Notes: generated by a model from the sequence alone, not told the origin. A stretch of DNA of 34,964 nt from an uncultured Clostridia bacterium (GCA_947595635.1 CANQEU010000019.1:1-34964), one strand, 5' to 3'; numbered from the stretch's first letter, positions 1 through 7,865 are shown. Numbers and translations: made by a program.

Positions 1-180
1 TGTGGTAACTTAATTATACCATACCAAAGGTTGAACTTCTCTTTTTTATTGGGTCATATCATTTTATCACATACATTACTCTAAAAATTCCTGTAAAAAT
101 TCAAGAGAACGGCGCATAAGCCGATATTTAAGCGATTTATCCATATATTGTCAAATTCTCTTTTATTATTGCACATAATG

Positions 181-189
181 TGATATACT
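181..189 (+). promoter_or_regulatory. Possible extended -10 promoter of the LUD gene
   Basis: The 227 bases before the first gene are AT-rich and hold no gene I can support. An extended -10 motif (TG, one base, TATACT) lies at 181-189, about 39 bases before the ATG at 228. No good -35 box sits 17 bases upstream, so this is a plausible but weak promoter call. The ribosome binding site AGCGGAGG lies shortly before the ATG. Confidence 0.35.
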
Positions 190-227
190 TAAACTGTAAA
201 TCTATATTTTGAAGCGGAGGGCTTATA

Positions 228-902
228 ATGGATAGCAATGTTGATAAGGTGTATGACCTTAAAATTAAGAGAACGATGCAAAATCTTATTAAGAACAATA
301 TGCAGGCGTACTGCTGCGACAACTCGGAGCAGGCGAGAGAGCTTTTTAAAAAGCTTGTAAAGCCGGGCGACACTATAAGTCACGGCGGCTCGGAAACTAT
401 AAAGGAGCTCGGAATAAGGAATATTATAGCAAACGGCGATTACAATTATTTAAACAGAGGAAAGCCGGGACTTTCTCAGGAGGAGATCGAGCGGATATAC
501 CGTGAAACCTATTCCGCCGACGTATATGTAACAAGCGCGAATGCCGTTACCGAAAGAGGAGAGCTTTATAATGTCGACGGCAACTCCAACAGGGTGTCGG
601 CGATACTGTACGGGCCCAAATCCGTTATCGTATTTGTCGGAGAGAATAAGCTTGTAAGAAATATAGACGAGGCTGTGAGCAGGGTAAAAGCGCTTGCCGC
701 GCCTGCAAACACGATAAGGCTAAGCTGTGAAACGCCTTGCGGCAAAACCGGCGAGTGCGTATCGCTTAGCAAGGGCGGCTCATATATCTGTGACGGCTGC
801 TATTCGCCGTCAAGGATTTGCTGTAACTATGTTGTATCCGCGTATCAAAGGCATAAGGACCGCATTAAGGTCGTTATAGTCAGGGGAAATTTGGGATATT
901 GA
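228..902 (+). CDS. LUD-domain protein (LutC/YkgG-like, DUF162 family)
   Basis: A 224-residue cytoplasmic protein of the LUD (lactate utilization, DUF162) family. Seen in the sequence: the N-terminal part leads to a loop with SHGGSET (residues 51-57), followed by the family core around residues 102-138 (ERGELYNVDGNSNRVS and then a hydrophobic strand ending in VG). The C-terminal tail is rich in cysteines (C167, C171, C177, C188, C191, C198, C199), which suggests a metal or Fe-S site, as in the stand-alone LUD proteins of Clostridia. The start is fixed by AGCGGAGG before the ATG. No lutA or lutB partner is nearby, so a role in lactate oxidation is not supported by context; the substrate is unknown. 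Family assignment is fairly sure, function is not. Confidence 0.82.
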   Translation: MDSNVDKVYDLKIKRTMQNLIKNNMQAYCCDNSEQARELFKKLVKPGDTISHGGSETIKELGIRNIIANGDYNYLNRGKPGLSQEEIERIYRETYSADVYVTSANAVTERGELYNVDGNSNRVSAILYGPKSVIVFVGENKLVRNIDEAVSRVKALAAPANTIRLSCETPCGKTGECVSLSKGGSYICDGCYSPSRICCNYVVSAYQRHKDRIKVVIVRGNLGY

Positions 903-956
903 TTTAAGGCAAGTAAAACCTCATTCAATTTTAATGAACGTAAACATAGCAGTGCG

Positions 957-1061
957 CGAGCCGTCGCGGATGACGCGCCCTCTGGGCGCGTCATCGCAAA
1001 CCGTCGGCGCAGCAGCCGCTGCGCCGACGGTTTGGGGAGCGAAGCTCCAAGCGACGGCTCG
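957..1061. repeat. Cloverleaf-shaped palindromic element, copy 1
   Basis: A 105-bp element that can fold as a closing stem around three hairpins. Closing stem: 957-967 pairs perfectly with 1051-1061 (CGAGCCGTCGC with GCGACGGCTCG). Hairpin 1: 969-980 with 984-995 (12 bp, 3-base loop). Hairpin 2: 997-1013 with 1018-1034 (17 bp, 4-base loop). Hairpin 3: GGAGC 1036-1040 with GCTCC 1044-1048, GAA loop. A second copy with the same plan lies at 7703-7816. It sits in the gap between two convergent genes and carries no T-run, so it is not a simple terminator. Whether it acts as RNA or as a DNA cruciform or mobile unit is not known. Confidence 0.85.
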
Positions 1062-1129
1062 ACCGTCTAAAATATCCGAACGACCGAACATTTTAAAATA
1101 TCCGTCTTTCTGTCTTTTTGATATTTTAA

Positions 1130-1273
1130 TCAGAAATTTTTGCTGTTGTTATTGTTCTGGCTGTTGTTCTGATTGTTGTTCTGGTTATTGTTTTGATTGT
1201 TGTTCTGGCTATTGCTCTGATTATTGTTCTGACTGTTGTTCTGGTTTTTGTTTTGATTGTTATTCTTGCTCAT
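1130..1273 (-). CDS. Tiny Asn/Gln tetrapeptide-repeat protein
   Basis: A 47-residue gene on the minus strand that is easy to miss. It starts at ATG 1273-1271 behind an almost perfect ribosome binding site (GGGAGGTGA, 1280-1288, six bases of spacing) and ends with TGA at 1132-1130. After MSK the protein is a regular tetrapeptide repeat of the type NNNQ/NNSQ, with glutamine exactly every fourth residue (Q7, 11, 15, 19, 23, 27, 31, 35, 39), ending in NNNNSKNF. Only N, Q, S, K, M and F occur. It has no signal peptide or membrane segment and should be disordered. It is divergent from the methyltransferase gene at 1341, with 67 bases between the two starts. Function unknown; such N/Q-rich composition recalls some small spore proteins and prion-like stretches, but I cannot place it in a family. 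Confidence 0.72.
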   Translation of the reverse strand: MSKNNNQNKNQNNSQNNNQSNSQNNNQNNNQNNNQNNSQNNNNSKNF

Positions 1274-1340
1274 TAAAAGTCACCTCCCGACTTGTTAATA
1301 TTATTATCATTAAAATTAAATTTATTCTGTTGGAGATAAT

Positions 1341-2693
1341 ATGATTAAGGATTTACCGCAGGATTTTATAAAAGATATGAAAAATCTGCTCAAAAGCGAC
1401 TCAGACGCTTTTTTTGCACAATACGAAAAACCGCCGTACAGGGGAATAAGAATAAATACGCTTAAATACTCAAATTTACTCGCTGAGGAATTTTTCGGTA
1501 ATTGCATTAAGAAAAATCCCTTTTCCGCTTTCGGGTATTATCTTGAGCCCGACTTTGCCGGTATAGGCAATTTACCCCTCCACCACGCAGGCGCGTTTTA
1601 TGTTCAGGAGCCCTCCGCAATGAGTGCGGTGACTCTGCTTGACGTAAAAAAAGGCGATAAGGTGTTGGATCTATGTGCCGCTCCGGGCGGCAAATCAACG
1701 CAAATCGCCTGCGAGCTTTGCGGAACAGGTCTTTTGTGGAGCAACGAGATAATTAAGTCAAGAGCAAATATTTTGCTTTCAAATATCGAGCGATGCGGAG
1801 TTAAAAACGCCGTGGTTTCATGCGAATCGCCAAAAAGACTTTGTGATGCGCTCGGCGGCTTTTTCGACAAGGTGTTGGTAGACGCTCCGTGCTCCGGTGA
1901 GGGAATGTTCCGCAAGGATCCCCTCTCCGTCGGCGAATGGAGCCGAAATAACGTGCTGCTGTGCAAGCAAAGACAGCTTGATATTCTCGACTGTGCCTCA
2001 AAAGCGCTCAGAACCGGCGGTGAGCTTGTTTATTCTACCTGTACCTTTTCTTATGAGGAAAACGAGGAGGTCACAGAGGAATTTTTAAAGGCTCATCCCG
2101 AGTTTTCGCCTGTTGAGCCGCAATGCGGCTTCGGAAGAAGAACAAAAAACGGCGGCATCAGGATTTTCCCCATGGACGGCGGCGAGGGTCACTATGCTGT
2201 AAAATTCATAAAAAACGGCGGAGAAATATCCGCTTTCGAGCCATATGATTATAAAAAGAATAAAAACGACGGCTCAGTAAAGGAGTTTAAAAATAAAATT
2301 TCACATCTTCAAAATGAAATACTTGTCGACAGCAAAGACTGCGATTATAAGGCTGTCGGCGATAAGATTTTGATTTTGCCGCAGAATATGCCTGACATTA
2401 AAGGACTTAATGTTCTTAGAGCAGGCGTTGTCCTTGCCGAAATAAAAAAGAACCGCCTTGAACCGCATCACAGCTTTTTTATGTCGCTTAAGCCGTCGCA
2501 GGTAAAGCAGAATATAGACCTTTCCGGCAGCGGAGATATGGTAAAAGCTTTTCTTTCGGGCGAGGAGCTTTCGGTTGACGACTCGCTTTCCGGCTATATT
2601 CTTGTTTCGGTAGACGGGGTGAGCTTGGGCTTCGGCAAGGCGGCGCTCGGCAGACTGAAAAACAAATATCCAAAGGGATTGCGCGTAAGGTAG
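1341..2693 (+). CDS. rsmF: RsmF-like RNA (cytosine-5) methyltransferase
   Basis: A 450-residue member of the NOL1/NOP2/Sun family that methylates C5 of cytosine in rRNA (RsmF/YebU type), using S-adenosylmethionine. Visible motifs: the SAM-binding loop VLDLCAAPGGKS (residues 108-119), motif IV DAPCSGEGMF with C184, and motif VI YSTCTFSYEENE with C234. The two cysteines are the release and catalytic residues of the family. The last 170 residues form the RsmF-type RNA-binding C-terminal region. The start ATG follows GGAGAT. It is followed after seven bases by rsmA, so the two rRNA-modification genes are probably cotranscribed. The exact target cytosine cannot be told from sequence, and a tRNA target is possible. 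Confidence 0.9.
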   Translation: MIKDLPQDFIKDMKNLLKSDSDAFFAQYEKPPYRGIRINTLKYSNLLAEEFFGNCIKKNPFSAFGYYLEPDFAGIGNLPLHHAGAFYVQEPSAMSAVTLLDVKKGDKVLDLCAAPGGKSTQIACELCGTGLLWSNEIIKSRANILLSNIERCGVKNAVVSCESPKRLCDALGGFFDKVLVDAPCSGEGMFRKDPLSVGEWSRNNVLLCKQRQLDILDCASKALRTGGELVYSTCTFSYEENEEVTEEFLKAHPEFSPVEPQCGFGRRTKNGGIRIFPMDGGEGHYAVKFIKNGGEISAFEPYDYKKNKNDGSVKEFKNKISHLQNEILVDSKDCDYKAVGDKILILPQNMPDIKGLNVLRAGVVLAEIKKNRLEPHHSFFMSLKPSQVKQNIDLSGSGDMVKAFLSGEELSVDDSLSGYILVSVDGVSLGFGKAALGRLKNKYPKGLRVR

Positions 2694-2700
2694 GGGGAAA

Positions 2701-3564
2701 ATGGAAAGATTATCCGATATTTCAAATATAAAAGCAATACTTTCAAGACACGGCTTCACCTTTTCACGGTCGCTCGGACAGAATTTCCTTATAAACCCGT
2801 CTGTTTGTCCCAAAATGGCGGCGGCGAGCGGAGCCGGTAAGGGTGTCGGAGTTATTGAGATAGGGCCGGGAATAGGCGTTTTGACCTGTGAGCTTGCTAA
2901 GCTTGCGGATAAGGTTGTGGCAATAGAGCTTGACAAGCGGCTTTTGCCCGTTCTCAACGAAACACTGAGCGAATACAACAATATAAAAATTATAAACGAC
3001 GACGCGCTCAAGGTCGATTTTAAAAGCCTTATCGAACGGGAATTTCCTGATATGCCGGTCTATATCTGCGCAAATCTTCCTTATTATATAACCTCGCCGG
3101 TAATAATGCGGCTGCTTGAGTCAAAGCTTAACGTAGGCTCGATAACCGTTATGGTACAGAAGGAGGCTGCACTCAGGCTTTGCGCCGCAGTTGGAACGAG
3201 GCAGTCGTCCTCAATTACCGTCGCGGTAAACTATTACGCTCAAGCCGAAATGCTTTTCGGCGTTTCCGCCGGCAGCTTTTTGCCTGCGCCTAAGGTCGAC
3301 TCCGCTGTGATAAGACTTAATATAAACAAAACACCTCCTGTCCGCGTTGATGATGAAGCCTTCTTTTTTAAAATTATTCAAAGCGCTTTCGGTCAGCGCA
3401 GAAAAACCGTATTAAACTCGATTAGCTTCGGGCTTGGCATAGATAAGCCTAAGCTTTCAGAGGTGTTGAAAAGCAGCGGAATACCCGAAAATTATCGAGC
3501 CGAGCAGCTTACTCTTGAAAATTTTTCTGATATAGCGAATATTTTATCTGAACAAAAGCGATGA
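2701..3564 (+). CDS. rsmA: 16S rRNA dimethyladenosine transferase RsmA (KsgA)
   Basis: A 287-residue enzyme that dimethylates the two adjacent adenines in the 3'-terminal hairpin of 16S rRNA during small-subunit maturation. The N-terminus carries the family signature SLGQNFL. The SAM-binding motif is EIGPGIG at 53-59, and the catalytic motif IV is NLPYY at 125-129. A C-terminal helical domain with FGQRRKTVLNS follows. Length matches the family. The ATG follows GGGGGAAA directly after the stop of the RsmF-like gene, so translation is probably coupled within one operon. Confidence 0.97.
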   Translation: MERLSDISNIKAILSRHGFTFSRSLGQNFLINPSVCPKMAAASGAGKGVGVIEIGPGIGVLTCELAKLADKVVAIELDKRLLPVLNETLSEYNNIKIINDDALKVDFKSLIEREFPDMPVYICANLPYYITSPVIMRLLESKLNVGSITVMVQKEAALRLCAAVGTRQSSSITVAVNYYAQAEMLFGVSAGSFLPAPKVDSAVIRLNINKTPPVRVDDEAFFFKIIQSAFGQRRKTVLNSISFGLGIDKPKLSEVLKSSGIPENYRAEQLTLENFSDIANILSEQKR

Positions 3565-3584
3565 AATTAACCGGGGTGATATAA

Positions 3585-3770
3585 ATGGAGATAATAAAAA
3601 AATACGCCGTCTATATTTGCATAGCGGTCGCTGTAATAATACTGCTTGCCGCCTTTGCCTCATACCTCTTTACAGGCGAGAATGAGAGAATCAGACTTGC
3701 ACAGCTTTCCTGCGTCTTTGCGGTTGCGGCAATAGCAATTTCTTTTTTAAGATTTGAAAAAGATGATTAA
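3585..3770 (+). CDS. Small two-helix membrane protein, unknown function
   Basis: A 61-residue protein with two predicted membrane helices (about residues 8-29 and 39-54), separated by a short charged loop (TGENERIR), and a charged C-terminus (RFEKDD). The start ATG follows GGGGTGAT with suitable spacing, 20 bases after rsmA, so it is probably the last gene of the rsmF-rsmA unit. It has no recognisable family motif. Its reality rests on the ribosome binding site, the clean hydrophobic pattern and its place in the operon. Confidence 0.65.
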   Translation: MEIIKKYAVYICIAVAVIILLAAFASYLFTGENERIRLAQLSCVFAVAAIAISFLRFEKDD

Positions 3771-3877
3771 GGCGAGCATTAATCGCCCTGTTTGTTAAAA
3801 ACCTGTTTTCTGCGTTATTGTAATGATTTTTTCGTTTTTAACATAATCTGTGCAAAAATCCTAAAATGTGCTATAAT
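3771..3877 (+). promoter_or_regulatory. Gap with weak hairpin and likely promoter of the cyclase gene
   Basis: The gap first shows a short hairpin (GGCGA 3771-3775 with TCGCC 3783-3787) followed by a T-rich stretch, a weak terminator candidate for the upstream operon. A perfect -10 box TATAAT lies at 3872-3877. The best -35 at 17 bases is TGTGCA (3849-3854), a poor match. Transcription starting near 3884 would give a leader of about 70 bases before the cyclase ATG at 3955. Confidence 0.45.
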
Positions 3878-3954
3878 ATAACATGGACGCTTACACGCGG
3901 TTAAGCTTATATCATAAATTTAATTTTCTGCTTTTGAAATGCGAGGGCTGCTTT

Positions 3955-4545
3955 ATGCTTATTTACGACATATCAAGAGATGTATTTAAATCCGAGATAT
4001 ATTCGGGCGATCCGAAGCCGAGCCTTAATTGGATTTCCAAAATTGACTTTGGCTCCGAGTACAATCTTTCCCAAATATCGCTTTGCACCCATACGGGAAC
4101 GCATATTGACGCGCCCTTCCACTACCTTAACGACGGAGAAAAAATAGATGAAATACCGCTGTCACGCTTCTACGGCGCCTGCACGGTAGTTACAATCAGC
4201 GGACTTATAACCGGCGAGGATATGGAGCATATACTGCCTCACTGCAAGAAAAAGGTTTTATTAAGAGGCGAGGGAGAGGCTCTGCTTACGCCGAGCGCCG
4301 TATTCGTGCTGAGCGATTATGGAGTAAATCTTATCGGCACAGACGGATTGTCGCTTGCAATGCCCGACGACGATTTTGAAATTCACAGGGAGCTTTTCCT
4401 TAATAATATTTTGATTATCGAGGGACTTGATCTTGGATCCGTTGATGACGGCAACTATACTCTTTCGGCGTTTCCGATAAAGCTCGGCTCGCTTGAGGCT
4501 GCCCCTGCAAGGGCGGTGCTGCTTGCACAGGAAAAAGGAATTTGA
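3955..4545 (+). CDS. Cyclase/kynurenine formamidase-like metal hydrolase
   Basis: A 196-residue protein of the cyclase family (PF04199), metal-dependent hydrolases that include kynurenine formamidase. The signature HTGTHIDAPFH spans residues 46-56; H46, H50 and D52 are the expected metal ligands. The later stretch EIHRELFLNNILIIEGLDL matches the family's second conserved region. I chose ATG 3955, preceded by GAGGG, because the family begins with a YDIS-type strand immediately after the start; an in-frame ATG at 3883 would add an unusual 24-residue tail and lies only six bases after the -10 box. The substrate is unknown and no tryptophan-catabolism gene is nearby. It lies 11 bases before the lipoprotein gene and may share its transcript. 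Confidence 0.82.
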   Translation: MLIYDISRDVFKSEIYSGDPKPSLNWISKIDFGSEYNLSQISLCTHTGTHIDAPFHYLNDGEKIDEIPLSRFYGACTVVTISGLITGEDMEHILPHCKKKVLLRGEGEALLTPSAVFVLSDYGVNLIGTDGLSLAMPDDDFEIHRELFLNNILIIEGLDLGSVDDGNYTLSAFPIKLGSLEAAPARAVLLAQEKGI

Positions 4546-4556
4546 GGTGTGAATGA

Positions 4557-6404
4557 ATGAGAAAAAGACTAACAGCTTTATTATGTGTTTGCCTGCTTGT
4601 GCTTTCTTTACTGCCTTTGTACGGCTGCGGCGAAATGTATTTTGAATATGAAAGCACACTAAAGCTCAATTCGCAGTTTAAGGGAACAAGAACGCTCACA
4701 ATTGACTTTGGAAGCGAAATGCTTAATAATTCCGAATTAAAAGAGAAGCTTACACAGGTAATAAACGACTGCTGTCCGTCCTCTTTGCAAAGGGAGGAGG
4801 TAGTTGAGGATAACAGTCTGAAATATATCTTTTCGCTCAACTTTGATTCAAGAGCCGACTACATTTCAAAAATCTCAAAAATCATAGGCAGACAGGTTCA
4901 GGCTTGGCTTGTTCAGCCGAACAGCGCTCTTGCAAAGGGCTGGCGGTTTAAAGAGGATTTTAAAACTGACGAGTTGTTTAATTTTATTAAATCAGGCGTT
5001 GAGGAAAAGAAGATTAACGGTCTTAGCTTTACGATAAGCTGTATTTCAAATATTGTAAACCTTGACGGCGATATTCAAAGCTGTACGGGTGAAAGTACGG
5101 ATATTGACTCAGTAAAGGGACAGCCCGTTACAGGAATATTCATTGAAACAACAAACAATAAAATGGACAGCTACGACAGAAAGCTTACGCTATCCGTTCC
5201 GCAGCAGACATATGACAAAATGGGCAACAGCCTTATTGACCTTATGCGTGAGCGCACGCTTGCAAACGCTGCCTACAGCGGTTGGTCACAGCAGGGAAAC
5301 AATCAGGAATATCAGATTGTGTATAACGGGCTAAGCCTTTCGGAGCTGCAAAACGCAACTGCGGTTTTCCTCGACTGTGACGCGGTATCGCTTTACTACG
5401 GCGACCAGAACAACAGCAGCACCCCGCTTGCGGAGCAGCTTGTTTTTGAGGAAAATATAAACCTATTGTCGTTTGTAAAGCGCAGCGATTCCGAAATAAA
5501 TTTCAGTTATAAATATTCGCTTCCTCTCAAGACCACACACGGCGAGGGAGTTCTTCTTCAGAACGGAGTATGGGCTAAGCAGGGCGAATGGATAGACGGT
5601 ATTTATTCGCTTAAATCAACGGATTCTATCTTTGATATACGCATACCGGACGGCATTCAGTACGAGATAAAAGGAATAAACGTGACGCTTGAAAGCTACG
5701 ATAACGATAGCTTTGTGCGCAGTCTTGACCTTGTTTACAGCTTTGCAAACGGCGACGAGGGCAGGGACTACGCCTATGATTTCTTTACTAAAAAGGGTGT
5801 TGACGTAACTCGAATAAAGTCTGATGACGGTGTGATTTGCCGCGTTACGTCAAAGGGCAGTGCAAAGCAGATTTCGCAGGAGATAAATTCTCTTTTCGGT
5901 TCGGGAAACAGCCTTGCCTATTCGCAAAATACCGATGATATGAGTGTAGTTACTGACGTATCGTTCACCGATGAGATAAATATTTCATATATGCTCACCG
6001 GCGCTAACAAGGAAGCACCGGTTATATACACTCTTTTCACAAAGGGCAATGAGAGCGTTTCTGCCTTTTCCGGCACATCTCCGGACGGCTCCGGCGACAT
6101 CAGCGAGCTTGATATTGATAAATCAAACGGATACGTTCTTAAGCTTCAGGGCGGTGAAATAACGGTAAAATACACAGCAACCCTGCCGTATATGCACGGT
6201 GTGCTGATATACTGCCTTGTTTCGTTTTTAATGATAGTGCTCACAGTAGCTTTAATATTGCTGTTTATGAAGAGGAGCCGTACCTTAGCCGCAAAGCAGG
6301 CTGCCGAGCTTGCTCAACGTGAGTCCGCTTATGAAAGCGAAGAAGCCGAGAAGGCGCTGCCGGAGGAGCACGCAGGGGATATGTACGGTGATGACGATGT
6401 ATAA
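4557..6404 (+). CDS. Large lipoprotein with C-terminal membrane anchor, unknown function
   Basis: A 615-residue envelope protein. The N-terminus is a lipoprotein signal peptide with basic MRKR, a hydrophobic core and lipobox LYGC, so C24 should be lipidated. A long external region of mostly beta-type and polar sequence follows, then a single strong membrane helix starting about residue 542 (HGVLIYCLVSFLMIVLTVAL), and an acidic cytoplasmic tail (EESEEAE-type, ending GDDDV). I recognise no enzyme motif. Having both a lipid anchor and a C-terminal helix would tether the protein at both ends on the outer face of the membrane. The ATG follows GAGGTG. The 3' end overlaps the start of the HAD gene, which suggests coupled translation. 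Confidence 0.72.
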   Translation: MRKRLTALLCVCLLVLSLLPLYGCGEMYFEYESTLKLNSQFKGTRTLTIDFGSEMLNNSELKEKLTQVINDCCPSSLQREEVVEDNSLKYIFSLNFDSRADYISKISKIIGRQVQAWLVQPNSALAKGWRFKEDFKTDELFNFIKSGVEEKKINGLSFTISCISNIVNLDGDIQSCTGESTDIDSVKGQPVTGIFIETTNNKMDSYDRKLTLSVPQQTYDKMGNSLIDLMRERTLANAAYSGWSQQGNNQEYQIVYNGLSLSELQNATAVFLDCDAVSLYYGDQNNSSTPLAEQLVFEENINLLSFVKRSDSEINFSYKYSLPLKTTHGEGVLLQNGVWAKQGEWIDGIYSLKSTDSIFDIRIPDGIQYEIKGINVTLESYDNDSFVRSLDLVYSFANGDEGRDYAYDFFTKKGVDVTRIKSDDGVICRVTSKGSAKQISQEINSLFGSGNSLAYSQNTDDMSVVTDVSFTDEINISYMLTGANKEAPVIYTLFTKGNESVSAFSGTSPDGSGDISELDIDKSNGYVLKLQGGEITVKYTATLPYMHGVLIYCLVSFLMIVLTVALILLFMKRSRTLAAKQAAELAQRESAYESEEAEKALPEEHAGDMYGDDDV

Positions 6405-7059
6405 ATGCGTGGTATTCGACCTTGACGGCACGCTTGTAAATTCTCTTTACGACCTCGGCGACAGCGTTAATCGCGCCCTTGCCGCTCACGGCTTGCCGAC
6501 TCATTCATATGATGAGTATAAATATTTTGTCGGTAACGGCAGAACAAAGCTTATTGAGCGTGCAATGGGCGGGAGCTTTATTGATTCAAAGCTTTTTTCG
6601 TCCGTTTCGGATTATTACGACAATGATTATTTATTACACTGTCTTGACAAAACGCTGCCTTACAGAGGAATGCCGCAGGTACTAAGCAAGCTTAAGCAAT
6701 GCGGAGTTAAAATATGCGTGCTCTCGAACAAGCCTGATGAATTTGTAAACAATATTCTTAACACGCTTTTTCCGAAAATAAGCTTTGACGTTGCGTGGGG
6801 AAAGAAAAGCGGATTTCCCGCTAAGCCTGACCCTTCGTCGCTTTCGGAGATTTTCAGGAGTATCGGCTTGAATTGCGGCGACTGTTTGTTTGTTGGCGAC
6901 AGTGCTGTCGACGTGATTACGGCTAAAAATGCAGGAGTTGATTTCTGCGGTGTGCTTTGGGGATTTAGAACCGAGGAGGAGCTGAAAAGCGAAGGCGCGC
7001 AGATACTTGTAAACAATTCATCGGAGCTTTTACAGGTGATATTAAATGGCGGAGAATAA
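6391..7059 (+). CDS. HAD-family phosphatase, phosphoglycolate phosphatase-like
   Basis: A 222-residue haloacid dehalogenase-type hydrolase, subfamily IA, close in length to Gph. Motif I is DLDGTL with nucleophile D10 and acid/base D12. Motif II is the serine of VLSNKP, motif III the lysine of AKPDPSS, and motif IV VGDSAVD. The helical cap domain lies between motifs I and II. The start is ATG 6391 or ATG 6397; the longer reading frame back to 6310 runs through the preceding gene and is not needed by the family. It overlaps the lipoprotein gene upstream and queH downstream (14 bases). Substrate not determined; phosphoglycolate, PPi or sugar phosphates are all possible. Confidence 0.87.
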   Translation: MTMYKCVVFDLDGTLVNSLYDLGDSVNRALAAHGLPTHSYDEYKYFVGNGRTKLIERAMGGSFIDSKLFSSVSDYYDNDYLLHCLDKTLPYRGMPQVLSKLKQCGVKICVLSNKPDEFVNNILNTLFPKISFDVAWGKKSGFPAKPDPSSLSEIFRSIGLNCGDCLFVGDSAVDVITAKNAGVDFCGVLWGFRTEEELKSEGAQILVNNSSELLQVILNGGE

Positions 7060-7717
7060 AATAAATTATCAAAAGGAAATGGATAAGCTTATTTTAAAAA
7101 ACAGCATTGACGGCTGTGTTCCAAAGCTTTTGCTGCATAGCTGCTGTGCTCCATGCAGCAGCTATGTGATAGAATATCTGTCCGATTTTTTTGAGATAAC
7201 GGTTTTTTATTATAATCCGAATCTTTATCCAGATAGCGAGTATTTGCTCAGAAGCCGTGAGCAAAAGCGTTTTATTAGTGAGTTTAAGTCAAAACATCCG
7301 CTTTCGTTTGTTGACGCAGGATTTGAGCCGGACGAATTTTATACGGCTGTTTCAGGTCTTGAATCCGAGCCGGAAGGCGGCGGACGCTGTGAAGAATGCT
7401 TTAAGCTTCGCCTTTCAAAAACGGCTGACACGGCAAAAAGGGGCGGCTTTGATTATTTTGCGACCACGCTCACAATTAGTCCGCTTAAGAACGCCGAGCT
7501 TATTAATAAGGTCGGTGAGGAGCAGGCGAAAAAGCACGGGGTGAAATATCTCGCGTCCGATTTTAAGAAGAAAAACGGGTTTAAGCGCTCTACGGAGCTT
7601 TCGCGTGAATATAAGCTTTATCGGCAGTATTACTGCGGCTGTGTATTCTCTAAGGCTCAAAGGGATATGGAGATACAAGCTATGGCGAGGGGCGACAAGC
7701 TTCGGCGCAGTCGCTGA
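7046..7717 (+). CDS. queH: Epoxyqueuosine reductase QueH
   Basis: A 223-residue QueH (formerly DUF208), which makes queuosine from epoxyqueuosine in tRNA and replaces the cobalamin-dependent QueG in many anaerobes. The Fe-S cluster cysteines are visible as HSCCAPC (C33, C34) and RCEEC (C115, C118). The redox pair is in YYCGC (C197, C199). Start ATG lies within the 3' end of the HAD gene, behind AGGTGAT. The last codons (KLRRSR and the stop) lie inside the left arm of a cloverleaf repeat element that begins at 7703, so the native C-terminus seems to have been replaced by element sequence. The tail beyond the redox cysteines is not known to be essential, so the enzyme is probably active. Confidence 0.95.
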   Translation: MAENKINYQKEMDKLILKNSIDGCVPKLLLHSCCAPCSSYVIEYLSDFFEITVFYYNPNLYPDSEYLLRSREQKRFISEFKSKHPLSFVDAGFEPDEFYTAVSGLESEPEGGGRCEECFKLRLSKTADTAKRGGFDYFATTLTISPLKNAELINKVGEEQAKKHGVKYLASDFKKKNGFKRSTELSREYKLYRQYYCGCVFSKAQRDMEIQAMARGDKLRRSR

Positions 7718-7816
7718 CGCCGCGCACCTTTTGGCGCGCGGCGTCACAGTCAAACAGCGAGCGGCTGTGCCGCTCGCTGTTTGACTTAGGAGCGAAAGCT
7801 CCACGCGACTGCGCCG
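7703..7816. repeat. Cloverleaf-shaped palindromic element, copy 2
   Basis: A 114-bp element with the same plan as 957-1061. Closing stem: 7703-7714 with 7805-7816 (12 bp, CGGCGCAGTCGC with GCGACTGCGCCG). Hairpin 1: 7715-7725 with 7736-7746. Hairpin 2: 7748-7765 with 7769-7786 (18 bp, no mismatch). Hairpin 3: GGAGC 7789-7793, loop GAAA, GCTCC 7798-7802. The inner end of the closing stem (GTCGC/GCGAC) and hairpin 3 match copy 1, while three outer stem pairs differ in a compensated way and the large hairpins have different sequences. It overlaps the stop codon of queH. Confidence 0.87.
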
Positions 7817-7865
7817 TATTCGCGGCGACCCTATCAGTGCCTACTGTTGCTTAAGGATTACAAAG

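Noticed and set aside
903-956. Terminator for the LUD gene
   Set aside because: I found no GC-rich hairpin with a T-run here; the nearby cloverleaf lacks a T-run on either side.
934-1344. Plus-strand 136-residue open frame rich in Cys, Ser and Tyr
   Set aside because: It runs through the cloverleaf element and the antisense of the N/Q-repeat gene; the CCS pattern is just the complement of the NNNQ codons, and it has no ribosome binding site.
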